From NCBI RefSeq assembly GCF_009730915.1, contig NC_052479.1, positions 1,488,001-1,552,000 of the forward strand: a DNA stretch of 64,000 nt, read 5' to 3'. Positions within the stretch are counted from its first letter, which is position 1; the number at the start of each line of letters is the position of its first letter. A program made the position numbers and the translations under genes. This DNA is from Dioscorea cayenensis subsp. rotundata (lineage: Eukaryota > Streptophyta > Magnoliopsida > Dioscoreales > Dioscoreaceae). A model generated the notes under the pieces. The model had not been told where the DNA came from. It saw only the letters and a list, made by a program, of their open reading frames with translations, and made no database searches. Below are positions 25,342 through 38,847 of this stretch, piece after piece.

Positions 25342-27742
25342 CTATTCCATGGCCAAGCATGACGGACTAGAAATATCAAACTTCACCTCACCACCCTCAG
25401 CACTCACTGTCCTAAGATAACAAACATTGGCATCATCCCTATACTTATAACTTGATTTTGTTGTCCCACTTCCCCACACCGGCATTCCATCATGCATCAA
25501 CGCCGATCCTTCGGCATCTTGCCGATCAATTAATGTGCTTGAGCTCACCACTTGGTTTTCATTTAAGTTCACAACCTCCTCCAATTGATGAAACAGTCTA
25601 GTCCTCTCTAGCACACCACCACTTGGATCTGTCTCCATTGTGCTTTGCACCTATCAAATATTCATGTAATTAATATAATTATTGTTTATTGTTGTAGACT
25701 ATGCTGAATATGTATATTATGAATAATGTGGATCATAATTTTTACAATTCATTAAGGGATTGTTAAGGAAAATACAAGCATGAAGGTACATCAGTTACGG
25801 TAGGTTATCAATCTCTTACGGAATTATAAACTCGGTAATACATCATATAGAGTAATAAAAATCTGTCAAAAAATTTACAAGAACTGTATTAATTAATAAA
25901 TTTTCTACTATGCAATTCTATAAGAGAAGAATATAACTACTCCCATGTGGAACTATAGAAACTCATTTAATTAAATAGTACTATGAATAATACTTGAGCT
26001 ATCGTACAATAAGTAAATAGTACCACAGATATGAAGTTTTGAACTCGAGTTTCACACACTACTAAGTGTCTGACTACCAGATTACATGTCTACATTTATA
26101 ATATTTTAGGGTTTGCATTCCTATATAAATGGTTGTAACTTTCCGTTTCCAGAAGAAAATAAATTTATTTTAAATCTATCTTTTCAATTGATCAGTGCAT
26201 TCATTTGCTTACTTACATGTAAAAAAATTCAAAAAATAATTATCACAGATTTAAAAAATTTATTTTATAAAAAATAAAAAATAAAATAAAATAAATTAAA
26301 ATAAAATTAGTTACCTGAAGTGGAGCTTCAACAAACATCTGGACTCTACCTAAAATCTGGTGACCCATAGTGAGCCCAACATCACCTCTGGCCTTATTTG
26401 TCATCTCCACCTGCTTAACTCCTCCCCGGTTCTGCACCGCCACCTGACTCTTAAACGTTATCTTTTGCCTCACCCTCGTCGTCACATTCCCTTTCGATGA
26501 TGCCACCCACCCTGTAAACCTCACCAATCCATCAGCACTCACCTCTGACTGCCCTTCCACATTCCTCCACTCCCCATTCTTATTCACCCTCACTTCCGGC
26601 GCAAAGTACTCTCCCATTCCAGCTACTACTGAATCCGACCACACATCCACCCAAAGATGCAAGTTCGCCGTCACCAACCAATGCGGCAATGCATCTCGAA
26701 CTCCAACACCAATTTCATGCGGTTGTCCATCAATCATCATCGCCAAGAACGGCGTCACGTCGAGATCATACGTCGGAATATCAAAAGACCCAATGGCTGC
26801 TACAGGTGACCAGAAGTAAGGATTTATCGCCCCGGGATAGATCACCGGAAATGGTACGTGCCCGCCGACGAACTTCCCGTCGATTGTCGCGTAGAGTTGA
26901 CGGAACCCACCGTTGGAGTTTGAGAACTCGCCGGAGGAGTAGGATGGCCGGAGAGGATTAGCGTACCAGAACTCGTCGTGCTCATGGTGAGACGCAAAGA
27001 TCTCGAGCACGGCACGGTATGTGTTACGTGGTATGGTGAGTGATGAGAATGGGATGTGTGTTTCGTTCTGGATACGGAACCAGAAGCCATTGCCGGCGCA
27101 GCTCTGGGAAACCGGAAGGATTATGTCCGCCGGTTGCCGGTATAAGCCTTTCACCGTTGGCCTCGCCGTGTAGCCTCTTCGGCCATCGACGAGCTCTCCA
27201 CGGTAAAAATGAAGGGTTACATTTGCCATGTAAACACCCGGGAGTCTCTCATTTGAGTTCTCCAGCATCATGTAGAACTTAACTCCGTCGCCGGCGGCGG
27301 CGGTGCCGGCGGCGCCGCCGGGGAGCTGGCGGAGGAGATTGGTGTAACGAGTGATGTCCTTTTGGACACGCCAGAATGTGCCAGGGGACATGGGGAGAGG
27401 AGTGGTGGTGCGGAGAATCTCGACGCCGGATAGCCAAATGGCGGCGATACGGCTTTTTTGGACGTCGGAAGCGGAGACGGAGAGGTCGAGCACGACACGA
27501 GTCCATGGATAAGGACAATCGGCGGGCTCAGTGTAGTTAGCCATGGCCGGTGGTGCTCCGATGGTGTTTGCGAAGTCTTGTTGGAGAATTAGGACTGAGC
27601 ATTTCGGTGTTTGGCCGGGGAGTGCAGGAGGAAGTGTTGGGTCTATGTGTTCTAATTTGTCTTCTATTGCTAAAATGATACAAATTCTTGTTTGTAGTAT
27701 AAGTAAAGAGATGATGAAAAATAGATTGGTGAAGGAATGCAT
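25342..27742 (-). CDS. Peptide:N-glycanase A-like protein, copy 2 (intact)
   Basis: Exon 1 is 27742-26315 and exon 2 is 25650-25342, with a 664 bp phase-0 GT-AG intron splitting ...VEAPLQ/VQSTME. Total 1737 nt, 578 aa, typical for plant PNGase A. Signal peptide about residues 1-25 (FIISLLILQTRICIILA), then KLEHIDPTLPPALPG, KCSVLILQQDFANTIGAPPA and NPYFWSPVAAIGSFDIP. Catalysis expected: hydrolysis of the Asn-GlcNAc bond on N-glycopeptides in the secretory pathway. It lies 1.7 kb downstream in order and same strand as copy 1 (clear tandem paralogs), and its coding frame is open throughout. If intron read-through occurs, the ORF ends at 26243 after a short hydrophobic tail. Confidence 0.9.
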
Positions 27743-27791
27743 GGTTGAAGAATAAAAGAATGTGAAGTAAAATGGTGTGAGTTAGTGTTTG

Positions 27792-27799
27792 TATTTATA
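27792..27799 (-). promoter_or_regulatory. TATA box of PNGase A-like copy 2
   Basis: Canonical TATAAATA on the minus strand, 50 bp upstream of the ATG at 27742, implying a 5' UTR of only about 20-25 nt. Confidence 0.6.
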
Positions 27800-28860
27800 T
27801 GGGGTTGAGAGAAGGTATGTGAAATGTGTGGGAGAAGAATGGATGGTTCTGGGATGGTTCCTGGTGATGGAGGGGTTATTTTGTTTGAATGTTTGAGTGG
27901 ATGAATTTAGAAAGATGGCAGTTTTCATTTTTGGATGGATATGAAGTTTGGCAAAGAAGTACTGTTGTACTTTGTACTGTTGTGATGATTTATGCATGGA
28001 AAATATTTGGGCTTGGTGTAGTTTATGGGCTCGTTTGATGGGCTTGGCTTTTTTTTAAACGCAGCAAAAAGTCGGCAATTTGCATTTTCCGGTCATAAAC
28101 ATATTTATATTGTTTCAATATGTATATAATATATTAATTACTAATGGAGTTGGTCCAAGTGGTTTTCTAGTGTGAATTTTTGTGTTTGCAAATGAGATAA
28201 AAGTTTATCTTTTTATAAAGCTTTTAGTCCAGACTAGACTAGTTTAGAGTTTGTGGTTATAAAAAAATTGATAGACCAAAAACTAAAAAAAATAATTAAT
28301 TAGTTATCTTCCACCGTTTTTTTGTTTTACTAATTAATGGATGTATTTCCTATTACTTATTAAACTCCATATCATTAGACAATTATAAAAATTAGGTTTA
28401 TTTGTGTTATTATATATATATATATATATTATAAAATTGATTCTAATCGTATATTACGACAAATTAAGATTAATCACATTATAGCATATTAGTGAAAAAA
28501 TGATGACTAAAAGGATATCATAGTTCTCTGTCATAATCTATTTTTTTTATTGGTGATTATCTTTTTACATTCGGTTTGTAATATAGCTTATAATTTATGT
28601 ATTTCTTTTTAAATAAAAAGAAAATATTTCATCTTGAAAAGTCAATGAATCATTTATAGTGGGTTTTTTTTTTTTGGGTGACGTTGAAGTTGAAGGGGAT
28701 TGGCAGTGACTTCCTAAATTTTTGCACAAAAGGTGTATATATTAATATATAGAGCCATGTGACATTTCATGATATGGGCCAAGAGAGAGTGATTGTTCCA
28801 GGGTGGTTAAGTCTCTCTTCATTATCACTACAAATGAATTCTTTCTCCCCTAATTAAATA

Positions 28861-31800
28861 TGACCATCATAAAGGCCTACTTATTTGTGCTCCATTATTT
28901 AGCAACATATTGCTTTAATGTCATGAATCCACTACACCAAACAGTGATGTTGGTCTTCTCAACATCTTTGATCATGATATGTTTGGCATTTCATTTTCGT
29001 CCTCTTTAATCTTGATGGTGAGAAGCACCGATGTATCTTTGGCTTGGAGAAGATAGAAATTTCCAACATTTATTGCGTGTAGTTTGGGATTTTATCCCTA
29101 GTTTAAAGAACACACATTTTACTTCTAATCTTATGGTGGTGGACCTAATTAATCCGTAGGATTTCTACCGACATAAGCGATTGGAAATAATAGAACCTTA
29201 TCTCTAATGGTAGTTCTCAGTCAAATCCTTTCATGTATTTGTGAATGATGGTGATCATCGTATCTTTATAACACCAACCACTTGGAAGAGATTGTCTTTG
29301 AAAAATCAACATCTTCAGATAATCATATTCTCACTCTTGAAAATCTCGCACTTAAGAAGTGAAACATGCTGTTGACTATGATGTGCGTGCTTTGTCACAC
29401 TACTTCTGAATCTGCAAACCACCTCCTCCTTCGTCCTTATAATAGTAGAGTGTGGAATTACTTTAATGACATTCTTTGGGCTATTTGTTGAACTATTTCT
29501 ACAGATGATCAGTGGGCAGTTTGAAGTCTAACCTTCAAACTCTATACAAGGAAACACGGGATCTCTCAGTGAAGACCATTGTATGGAATATCTAGATGGA
29601 GAGGAATGAATAAATCTTAAATGACAAATTGCATTTGCTATATGCATTCATTTGTAAAATTATTGATATCTTTTTCTCTTGGGTGATTGTAGCTGCAGAG
29701 TCATTAGTTAGAGAATTGAGTGCACTTGTGAGGGGAAGTCTCAAGTTCTTGGGGTCTCGTGGGTGTGATCTAGATGAGTCATCCTCCCACACAAGTGTTA
29801 ATTGATTTGCTTTTTTAGTTCTATTTTGGTACTATACAAGGGAGCTTCCTTTCCTCTTGGATGATACTACTTCGCCTTATTATTCTACATTCCCTAGTGT
29901 TTTGTCGTGTCCTTATTAGTTTGTGTTAGTCTGTTGTTCTGTTTTATTGTTTTAGTTGCTCCACTTGTAGTGGACTGTTTTGTCTTGATGTTTGTCCTGT
30001 CATCGATCTGTCTGCCAGTGAAATGTTGTTTTAAAAATTGTTATTGATATCTTTGCCCATGGACTATTTTGTTTAAGTGTTGATTTATTAGTCCTCTATT
30101 TGTTGTTATGTTATGGTTCATTGTACTTTCTTTTATTTTTAATAAATGTAACTAGTTTATGGACGTTTTTAATAAAGAGATATCTCTCACATTTAACAAT
30201 TATTATGAATTCAAAATAAGATATAATTTATTTATGATTATTTAAGTTGAGTTTAAATAGAATTGGCTAATTTTAGCATTATTAGAATCCAATTTATGTA
30301 GCCCATTTAAATTCTTCTTATGCAAACTATTAAAAATATGGCATTTGATCACCTACCATTGGATTATGAGAAATTTTTTAGAATTGAATGTTTGTCCTTT
30401 TCAACATATTTATGATATTTGTGATTCTTTTCACTATAAATATTCACAGTTTTCACAATTTTATTTTTACTTCTAATAGAGACATGAAAAAAGTTGGTTT
30501 ATGGCAAATAAGCTTGCACAAATAAATAAATAAATAATAATAACATATGAAGGTTTTTTTTTAATTTCATTCCTTCAATATGAGCTAATGTTTTATTTAG
30601 TTATGAAAAAAAATATTTCTTTTAGTATTTATCGTAATTGGTGAATTTATGTTATTTAGAAAGATAAAAATCATATATATAATTAATTGATATTATTTAT
30701 ATCCAAAGTTTCAATCTTAAATAGTAAAGTGAATTTTCTTTTAATGTTATTACAGCCTTCAATCTTGTCATTATTGATAAACAAACACTTAAAGAATAAA
30801 TTGATGGATGGTGACAACTACAATTATAAATGTGTTGAGTTTCATCATATTGGTCTAACTCAAGCTTGACTAGATATTAAAATTAGCTTAAAAAAGCTTG
30901 CACAAGCTAATTTGATTAAGCTCAAAATTAAAATTAAATAGATCTTTTTTTGAAAATTCAAATCTAAGCCTGGTCTATTTTTGAAAATTCAAATCTAAAT
31001 GACTAGGCTTTATGTCGATCATAATGCCAACTTATTTGTGCCTCATTATTTAGCAACATATCTCTTTAATGTCATGAATCCACTCTACCAAACAGTGATC
31101 TTTATCTTCATCTCAACATCTTTGATTATGATATGCTTGATATTTCATTTTCTTCATCATTTAATCTTGACAGTGAGAAGCATCAAAGATAGAGAAATTG
31201 TTGGAGATAACTTTTACATTTAAAAATTATTATGACTTCAAAATAAGAGATATTTTGAATGGATTTATTCAAGTTGATTTTAAATAAAATTGGCTAATTT
31301 AATCCTTATTAGAATCCAATTCATATAGTCTATATAAATATTATATATGCAAACTATTTAAAAACTTTGACCTATAACTAACATATGTATTACATATTTG
31401 TTTTATTCTTTTTCACTATAAAAATTCACAGTATGTATATATATTACTTCTAATAGATATGAAAAATGTAAGTTTATGGCAAAGAAGCTTGTACAAATAC
31501 ATAAATAAAAATAACAAATGAAAGTTTCTTTTTTAATTTCATCCTTTGATATGTGCATGTGTTTTATTTAGTTATGAAACTTTTTTTAAAAAGTTACCTA
31601 TTTTTCTAGTATTTTCTTATTCGGTGAAGTCATGCCAGTTTTAGAAATATAAAAATTAGATATGTAATTAATTAATATTATTAATATTCCAAGTTTAAAT
31701 CTCAAGTAGTAAAGTTAATTCTTCTTTGATGGTGTTGCAACCTCAAATCTTGTTATCATTAATAAACAAATACCTAAAAAACGAAGTGATGGATATTGAC

Positions 31801-31930
31801 AACTAAAGATTGAAAATGGGCTGAGCTTAATAACTCGAGCTCCACTTTAGCTTGAAATTAATTCAAAAAAGCGAACTCACTTGATTTTAATTTCGAAATT
31901 TAATTCAACTTAAATTTAAATTTTATTTAT
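28861..31930. repeat. Diverged tandem duplication (~0.9 kb unit), first copy interrupted
   Basis: Copy 1 is 28,861-29,035 plus 30,165-30,960; copy 2 is about 31,012-31,930. Shared strings: AATGTCATGAATCCACT at 28,918 and 31,068, ATTGGCTAATTT near 30,263 and 31,288, and TTATTAGAATCCAATT near 30,281 and 31,307. Copy 2 is contiguous where copy 1 has about 1.1 kb of LINE sequence. Divergence is considerable, so this is old. Confidence 0.78.
29035..30165 (+). mobile_element. 5'-truncated L1-type LINE 3' end (zf-RVT region), decayed
   Basis: Plus-strand translation, with several stops and shifts, gives the reverse-transcriptase zinc-binding region of plant LINEs: TWKRLSLKNQ, a CHTTSESANHLLLRP stretch resembling the C-x2-C...H...H knuckle, then RVWNYFNDILWA and VWNIW-like residues near 29,580. 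Non-coding 3' UTR follows to about 30,165. The segment is exactly what copy 1 of the surrounding duplication has in excess over copy 2. Confidence 0.72.
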
Positions 31931-34900
31931 AGTTAATTTCTTTAAGTTTTTAACAGACTAGTTTCCTTGGAGGGTAGAATACTATATTGAAAATTTTAAA
32001 AATGGTAAACTTGTGCTAAGGGGTGTTTTCACATGTACAATGATTCGAACTCATTGATTATGTTATATAATATATCATATAATAAAACCATGTTATTATA
32101 AATATATAATATAATATATTTATATATTTCAAGTTATCAAGTTAAACTCTGCTCATACTTATCCAAAATAAATTTCAAATTTAAAAACTAAACGAAAGCT
32201 TAATTCAAAATATAAAAAATTCAAGCCGAATTCAAGTACAACGACAAGCAATACATAACCATAAAGCAATATATATATATGCTCTCTAAACCCTAAAAAT
32301 GAATTTTAAATCCTAAACACCAAATGAAAACGTTTAAAAATACTAAATACTTAAACGTTCACATTCTCCTTGATCGTCATCTTCAATCTCAAATCCAAGC
32401 TTTAAAGAATGCATGGTATCTAAATATATATAAATTATGTAAGTATAATCTATATATATATATATAGGAAATGAAAAAAAAATATTAAAAAAGGAGGAGA
32501 TGAAGATTCCCATCATCATAAGCCAAAAGAAAAGATGAATATTTAAGTTATTCCAAGGACCAACTTGCTCCATAACTAGTCAAGAAAATGACCTCAAAAA
32601 CAAATTAAGTGAGATCCATTACACTTCTCTTGGGTCCCACTCCCATGACTTCTTAAAAGGATTACTATATATAACCTAAATATATATTTTTATATAAATA
32701 TAATTAATTTTTAATTTATCTAAACTTTTTACCCATCCATCTTTTTTAACATGCATTTTACACATTGATCTGTATTATTATATCATCTTATGTATATAAT
32801 TGAATTGCATAACAAAAATTGGGCTTTCCATATATGGTGTACATTGCTATTTTATATTCAAAAAAATAAAAATATATAATATATATATACATTTATTTCA
32901 AATGTGTAATTTCATATTCTTAGACATATTACTGACTAATCTTGACATAATAAGTTAATTTGTACTTAAAAAAAAATAACACTATCATTATCATTTAAAG
33001 AAATAGAACAACATATTAAATCTTGCTTGCACATTCTTTTTTCTTTTTTTGATGAAAGACCTTAAATTTGACCAAGCTTGTAATTATTATTCTTGCTCGT
33101 GAGTTTTACATTTCCTTCTCATTATATAATTTTTTTCTTTATATTAATGAAACATATGCATCTCACTCTCATGTCATAATTCTCATAAATTAAACTCCCA
33201 AAAACCATAAAACTTAATCAAATAGACACTTAAAGTGCTAGATAATGGATGCAAGCAAATCACTACTGTGCTCTATCCATACATTAACTTTTCTCTATAA
33301 ATAAATAAATAAATAAATAAATAACTATATAAATATATATACGTTTGATGATGAGATACTTAGCTAGTTGCATTAGGACTTTGAATGATTGAAAGAATCC
33401 ATGGTGGTGGGTCTCAATTGGCCATAAACTTATTGTGGAACTTAAGCTAAGAAAGTGTAGAGGATTAGGGGTTAGGGGAGATGCATGCAAATGGAAAAGA
33501 AGGTAAAATGCAATTGTTTGGTGTTAAGGGTGCTGGTGGCATTGGATTCTTTGTCCTTTCTCAACATATTAATGTTAACAAAGGACAACAACATCATGCT
33601 TAGATTTCAAAAATAAATAAATAATATCATGCATGCATGCATGGCATTCCCAATATCATGTAAAGGATGTGTATGCATTATTATGATCAAATGATCATAC
33701 CCCACACAAGCCCTTTCCATCAATTTCAAACATTATATATATATATATTCATGTCTTGTTGGCGTTAAAATCTAAGAACATTCCATAATAGAGGTTAGAT
33801 TTACATATAACTACTATCATTCATATATAGTACCTAATAGTATTTAACAGATATCTATATAATGCTTAACAACATATGATGATGTAACAACAGTAACTAA
33901 TTAATAGTAAACTCTTTACATTATTCCTAAAAATAGCAATAGTTAGATCATGATGTAACAACTGATATCATACATCCATAGAATTTAAAAAACTAAGGAT
34001 ATATATAAAATATATTCTAATATATATATATATATATATATGGTGATTAAGTGTTTTTTAGACTTTTCTTGACTTTAAATTTTAAGAACATCATGATCTT
34101 CACTTTTCATTTGCTTGATATGAGCCAACTCTTAAGTAAATTTTAAAAAATAAAAAACCAAAAAAAAAAAACATTGGTCATTAATCTCTCCTCTTTGGAG
34201 AAAATTAATATTTAGAAATAAAATATATATAATTAAATAATACTAGAGTAACAAAAAAAATTTAGAAAATGTGTTATCATTTGAAATTCAACACGAAGGT
34301 CTTCATGAATGAATATAGACACGAAATAATAATTGATGAAATTAAAAAATTGAATTCAAGTTCAATTAGGATTTGTATTTTAATGAGTTTGTTATAGCCT
34401 ATGAACCTATTATTAAACATATGGCCAATTAAGATGTCATGATTACAGTTGGATATCTTGATTAAAATTCAATTATCCCTCAATTGATTGTCAAAAGTGG
34501 GATCTAGCTACAAGAATATCTAATTATTTAGCACTAAGAAATATATATATATATATATATACATGTATGGCTATGTTGAGTTGTATAGATCAAACACACA
34601 AGGTCTAGCAGCCATGTCTCTTCAATCTAATCTATGATTATAATATTAATTTTTTTACTATTTAAACTATAAAAACAAACAAAGATGATCATGCTTGTAA
34701 ATTTTTGAATCTCATAATTAAACACGTGAATATTTTTTATTTTTAACGAAATGTGGACAAACTCAAGCAGGAATGTGTACAAAGATGAGTAAATCTATTA
34801 ACACATTTGTGTCCTCACTCTGCGTAGGTTGAGGTTTGATTTCATCTTCTTAATAATACATTAACAATCTACACAAAAATTTAGTGTTAATAGATTAAAA

Positions 34901-36317
34901 AATTGTTGGTTTAGACATATAATTGTAAAAGGACAATAGTCATCAAGAACTTAATTTATTCATTTATGAGTAAAAGTTTTCTTTCATGTTGTCTACAAGG
35001 AGATTTGGATGAAAAATTAAAATTAGTCTAAAATAGATGCCTAATTTATTATTGTCCTAGCATGAACTTCAAATTGGTCTAAAAATTATAGTACTCCTAG
35101 CATGAACTTCAAATTCTTTACCAAGAAATGATTCTTTCTTTCTTCCTTTTTTTATATAATTAGGAGTATTTTATTTGAGAGTTAGGGTTTGAATCTTAGT
35201 AATTATCATGTTATAATTGACTATAGACTAAGGTGGTAGATTTAGACTATCCTCTTTTAAAAAAAATATGAGTATAATAGAATATAAATTTGGGCATTGT
35301 TTTTCATCACCATACACTTGCAGTTTAATAGATTTACAAACTCTATTTTTTTTTTTAGTAATTATAGATAAATCATCATTTCATAGATCCTCATATTGTA
35401 TTTTTACTTTTATTTTTTTAATAATTGTAGATAAAACATTATTTATCTACGTAAGTCAACACATGGTACTAGAAATGTCTGTTTAGTTGACTAATTTCAA
35501 AATAAAAAAATACTTATGTTATAAATTAAATATTTTTAAATCTATTTTTGATATTTAAATTAGTTCTTGAAGAAAAAAGAAGTAGTTAAAATAGTTAGTG
35601 ATTCCAGAATATATAATTCCAAAGGATTAAAATTAATCATTAAATTATCTTTTTTTTTATTATAAAAAACACTTATAAAAAATTATGAAGTGCTTCTATA
35701 ATATATCTACTTTACAAAAAGTTCTCTAAACTTACATAGGAAACATTTACATAAAATTTAAATAAAAAAAATTCAAGAATTAAAAACAGATCATCACCTT
35801 TGAACTCATGATATAAAAAATATTCACATAAAATTCAGGTTTTCTTTAATCAAAATCACTAGTCCACATTTAAAAACAATTGAAAAACCAAAACCAAAAA
35901 CACAAACAAAAACTACACTTATAAATAATTCTAACATGAAAATTAAAGAAATAATTAGTAGTTGTATGAAAAAATCCCCCCAACCCCCAACACCTAAAAA
36001 TGGTAAGAGAAAAAGAAAGAGAGAAAGATATCTCCATTCCTTTCATTTCATGCTTTAACAAGTATATCATGTCTTACTGTTTGTAAGCAAACCCTTGTTC
36101 TCAAGTCCCTTTCACTCCCCCACTCCCTCTTCCCTTCCACACTCTTTCCTCTCTCATGCTCTTACTTCTTCCAATCTCCATCTTTACCATATATCCTAAC
36201 ACTAATCTTCTTCTTTCCTCTCTTCTTCTCTCTTTCTCTCTCACATGAATCATAAAAAAACCTTAATATCAAATTAAACACAATCCTAAACTCATCCTCC
36301 TTCCTTAATTTTCATGC

Positions 36318-36938
36318 ATGATGGACCCTCCACCTCCATCCACCACTTCTTCTTCTTCAACTGATCCTCCTCCTCCTCCTCCTCATCCTCCTCATCCTCA
36401 TCCTCATCCTCATCCTCCTCAACAACAACAACTCAGTAGATATGAAGCTCAAAAACGTAGAGATTGGAACACCTTCCAACAATACTTAAGAAACCACAAA
36501 CCACCTCTTGCCTTACCAAGATGCAGTGGAGCTCATGTCATTGAGTTCTTGAAATATCTTGATCAGTTTGGCAAGACCAAAGTCCATGTCAATCCCTGTC
36601 CTTATTTTGGAAACCCTAATCCTCCTTCTCCTTGTGCTTGTCCTCTTAGACAAGCTTGGGGTTCTCTTGATGCCCTTATTGGCCGTCTTCGTGCTGCCTA
36701 TGAAGAGAGTGGTGGCAGGCCTGAGTCCAATCCTTTTGCTGCTCGTGCTGTGAGGATTTACTTAAGAGAGGTTAGGGAAAGCCAAGCTCATGCCAGGGGT
36801 ATTCCTTATGAGAAGAAGAAGCGAAAGCGGGTTACCTCCGGTGTCACTGCTGGCAACGTTTCTTCTTCTTCTGCCTGTGGTGGTGGTGGTAGTAGTTCAG
36901 AGGTGATGGAAGAAGGTGGTGGAGCTCCTCCAACTTAA
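36318..36938 (+). CDS. ALOG-domain (LSH/G1-like) nuclear regulator
   Basis: Single exon, 206 aa. Plant-specific ALOG proteins (Arabidopsis LSH1/OBO, rice G1 and TAWAWA1) are DNA-binding nuclear factors that regulate light responses, organ boundaries and inflorescence architecture. Residues about 38-168 form the complete ALOG domain, from [14 protein letters not shown] through [23 protein letters not shown] and [20 protein letters not shown] to [12 protein letters not shown]. The zinc-ribbon insert has its Cys/His. A nuclear localisation signal KKKRKR follows. The N-terminus is a low-complexity Pro/His tract with a Gln run; the C-terminus is Ser/Gly-rich. Two ATGs in tandem (36318, 36321) are both usable. 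The 5' leader is CT-rich. It is the only plus-strand gene here, with large gene-free flanks on both sides. The exact family member cannot be told. Confidence 0.93.
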   Translation: MMDPPPPSTTSSSSTDPPPPPPHPPHPHPHPHPPQQQQLSRYEAQKRRDWNTFQQYLRNHKPPLALPRCSGAHVIEFLKYLDQFGKTKVHVNPCPYFGNPNPPSPCACPLRQAWGSLDALIGRLRAAYEESGGRPESNPFAARAVRIYLREVRESQAHARGIPYEKKKRKRVTSGVTAGNVSSSSACGGGGSSSEVMEEGGGAPPT

Positions 36939-38847
36939 ATTAATTATAATTCATGAGCTTTATACATGGTACTAATTTCATCTCCTTCTATTTCTTCTTC
37001 TTGATATATCATCATCATCATCATAAATATATGTTAATTATATATGTTGTTATTTCTGTTGATCATTAATTACAGTCTATATATAGTTTTAAAATGATCA
37101 TATATATTATCATTCATATATATATATATATATGATCAGCATGCATGCATGCATTGCATATAACTAGCTAGATGTATATATATATATATATATATATGTT
37201 TGCATCAATGTTTGTTTATTTTGTTTCTATTGAATTTACAGAAAGGACACAAGGACTCAAACACCATGCAGAGATTTCCAAGTGATCACAAGCCTTTCTC
37301 TATCTCTCTATTAATTTCTTTTTTGAAATACAAAATGGTACATCTATAAACTTTGGCAATCTTTTATCTATTTGAGTGTATGCATGTTTCTCAACTAACT
37401 TGGAGTCTCTCTTGTTGTTCTGATCAAGCTAGGAATTAAGCATGATCAATTATCTTCTTATACCTTTGAGCTTGACAAAGAGAACACACACATTGCATTA
37501 AATTGAGGCCTTCTTAATTTGCTCTTTATTGTTATCCAATTCCATTTATCACCATATTTAATTAAGAAATTAAAATAGCCTACTTGATAGTAATTACATG
37601 CATTGCTTAATTGGTGAATCTTTTTCTTGAAATGGAATTTATATATATATATATATATATAGTGCATTCAATTCTCCATCATGCATCATCTTCTTTTTCA
37701 TTCTGTCTTCTTGGTTTTTGCACTAACTGTTTATGGACTTCATCTCTTTTTTGTTGTTGGTAATGCTTTTGTTTTGAACTTTAATTTATACCCCACACAC
37801 ACTTGAATACTCTTGTACCATATATATCTGTTTAGACTTTTATTCTGTTTGAGGTATTATGATCTTAGAAAAAAAATAAAGTTACTATGATTTGTTATTA
37901 ATCTAATTTTTAGTGTTTGGTTTGTGATACATAGTAATTGAAAACTTTTATTTTTCTTCCTGTACTCCTGTAATAATATAATTGATATTTTATCTCCCTC
38001 ACAACTCAATACTATTCAATTTTAACTATGGTTTGTAAATATTTCTAAAAAAAAAAAATTATTAGTGCAAATTATATTTAAATTAAATTAGATTAACTGA
38101 AAAGATTAATTTAATTAGTACAGAATGTCAATATCAAGTAAAAGTTTTATGGATTCTTATCTTTGTTTTTGGTCATCTTATGAATCTAGGGTTCATTGGA
38201 CACTTAGGGTTAAGGATTTTGGATATGTTTCTTCATAGATATTTTAGGTAACTATTGTTGCAAAATGAGTAGAGTTGCTATGGTAAGGGTTAGGAGTAGG
38301 GTTGGGTTAACTCAAATATCTTATCTCAAACTACACATAATAATAATAAAAGGTCCTTATATATATATATATATATATTGAAATAAAACATAAAAAACTA
38401 GAACCTCTTTTACAACCAATAGAATACATTTTAAGGTGTCCTTAATATTATTAATGTTGAAGAAATAGTACTATTAAAGTTACTAAAATAATTGACATTA
38501 TGAGATGCTTACTTTGATCTCTAAGACATAAATAAGATTCATTTCTAATTCCTAATTAGGCTTCTTCCTATGCATACATACCTCATAATTTAAAATAATA
38601 TTTCATTTTATTCAAACAAAAAATATCCCTAATAATTTAAATATATGCATACAAACCTAAGAGAGATATAGCTAATGTCTTAATCATATCATGTCATGTT
38701 AAATTTCAAATTGAACGTCTCCATCTAATATAGACTCAACAAATTAATAACTTTGTGTTGGTTTGAGAAAAAAATGAGAGTTGTAGGGTTCATAACAATG
38801 GCTCCTATTAATGCATGCACATGTTTTGTCGGCCACTTTTTAAGGGC

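Larger units (their letters stand above)
27800..36300. other. 8.5 kb gene-poor AT-rich spacer
   Basis: No ORF above 80 codons with family features. It holds a tandem duplication with an inserted LINE (listed), many (TA)n runs, and an (AAAT)n run at about 33,297-33,321. Its right end (about 36,100-36,260) becomes strongly pyrimidine-rich, typical of a plant 5' leader, and belongs to the ALOG gene. Confidence 0.55.

Noticed and set aside
27268-27518. Arg/Pro-rich ORFs opposite or in other frames of PNGase A-like copy 2
   Set aside because: Shadow frames of the GC-rich conserved exon.
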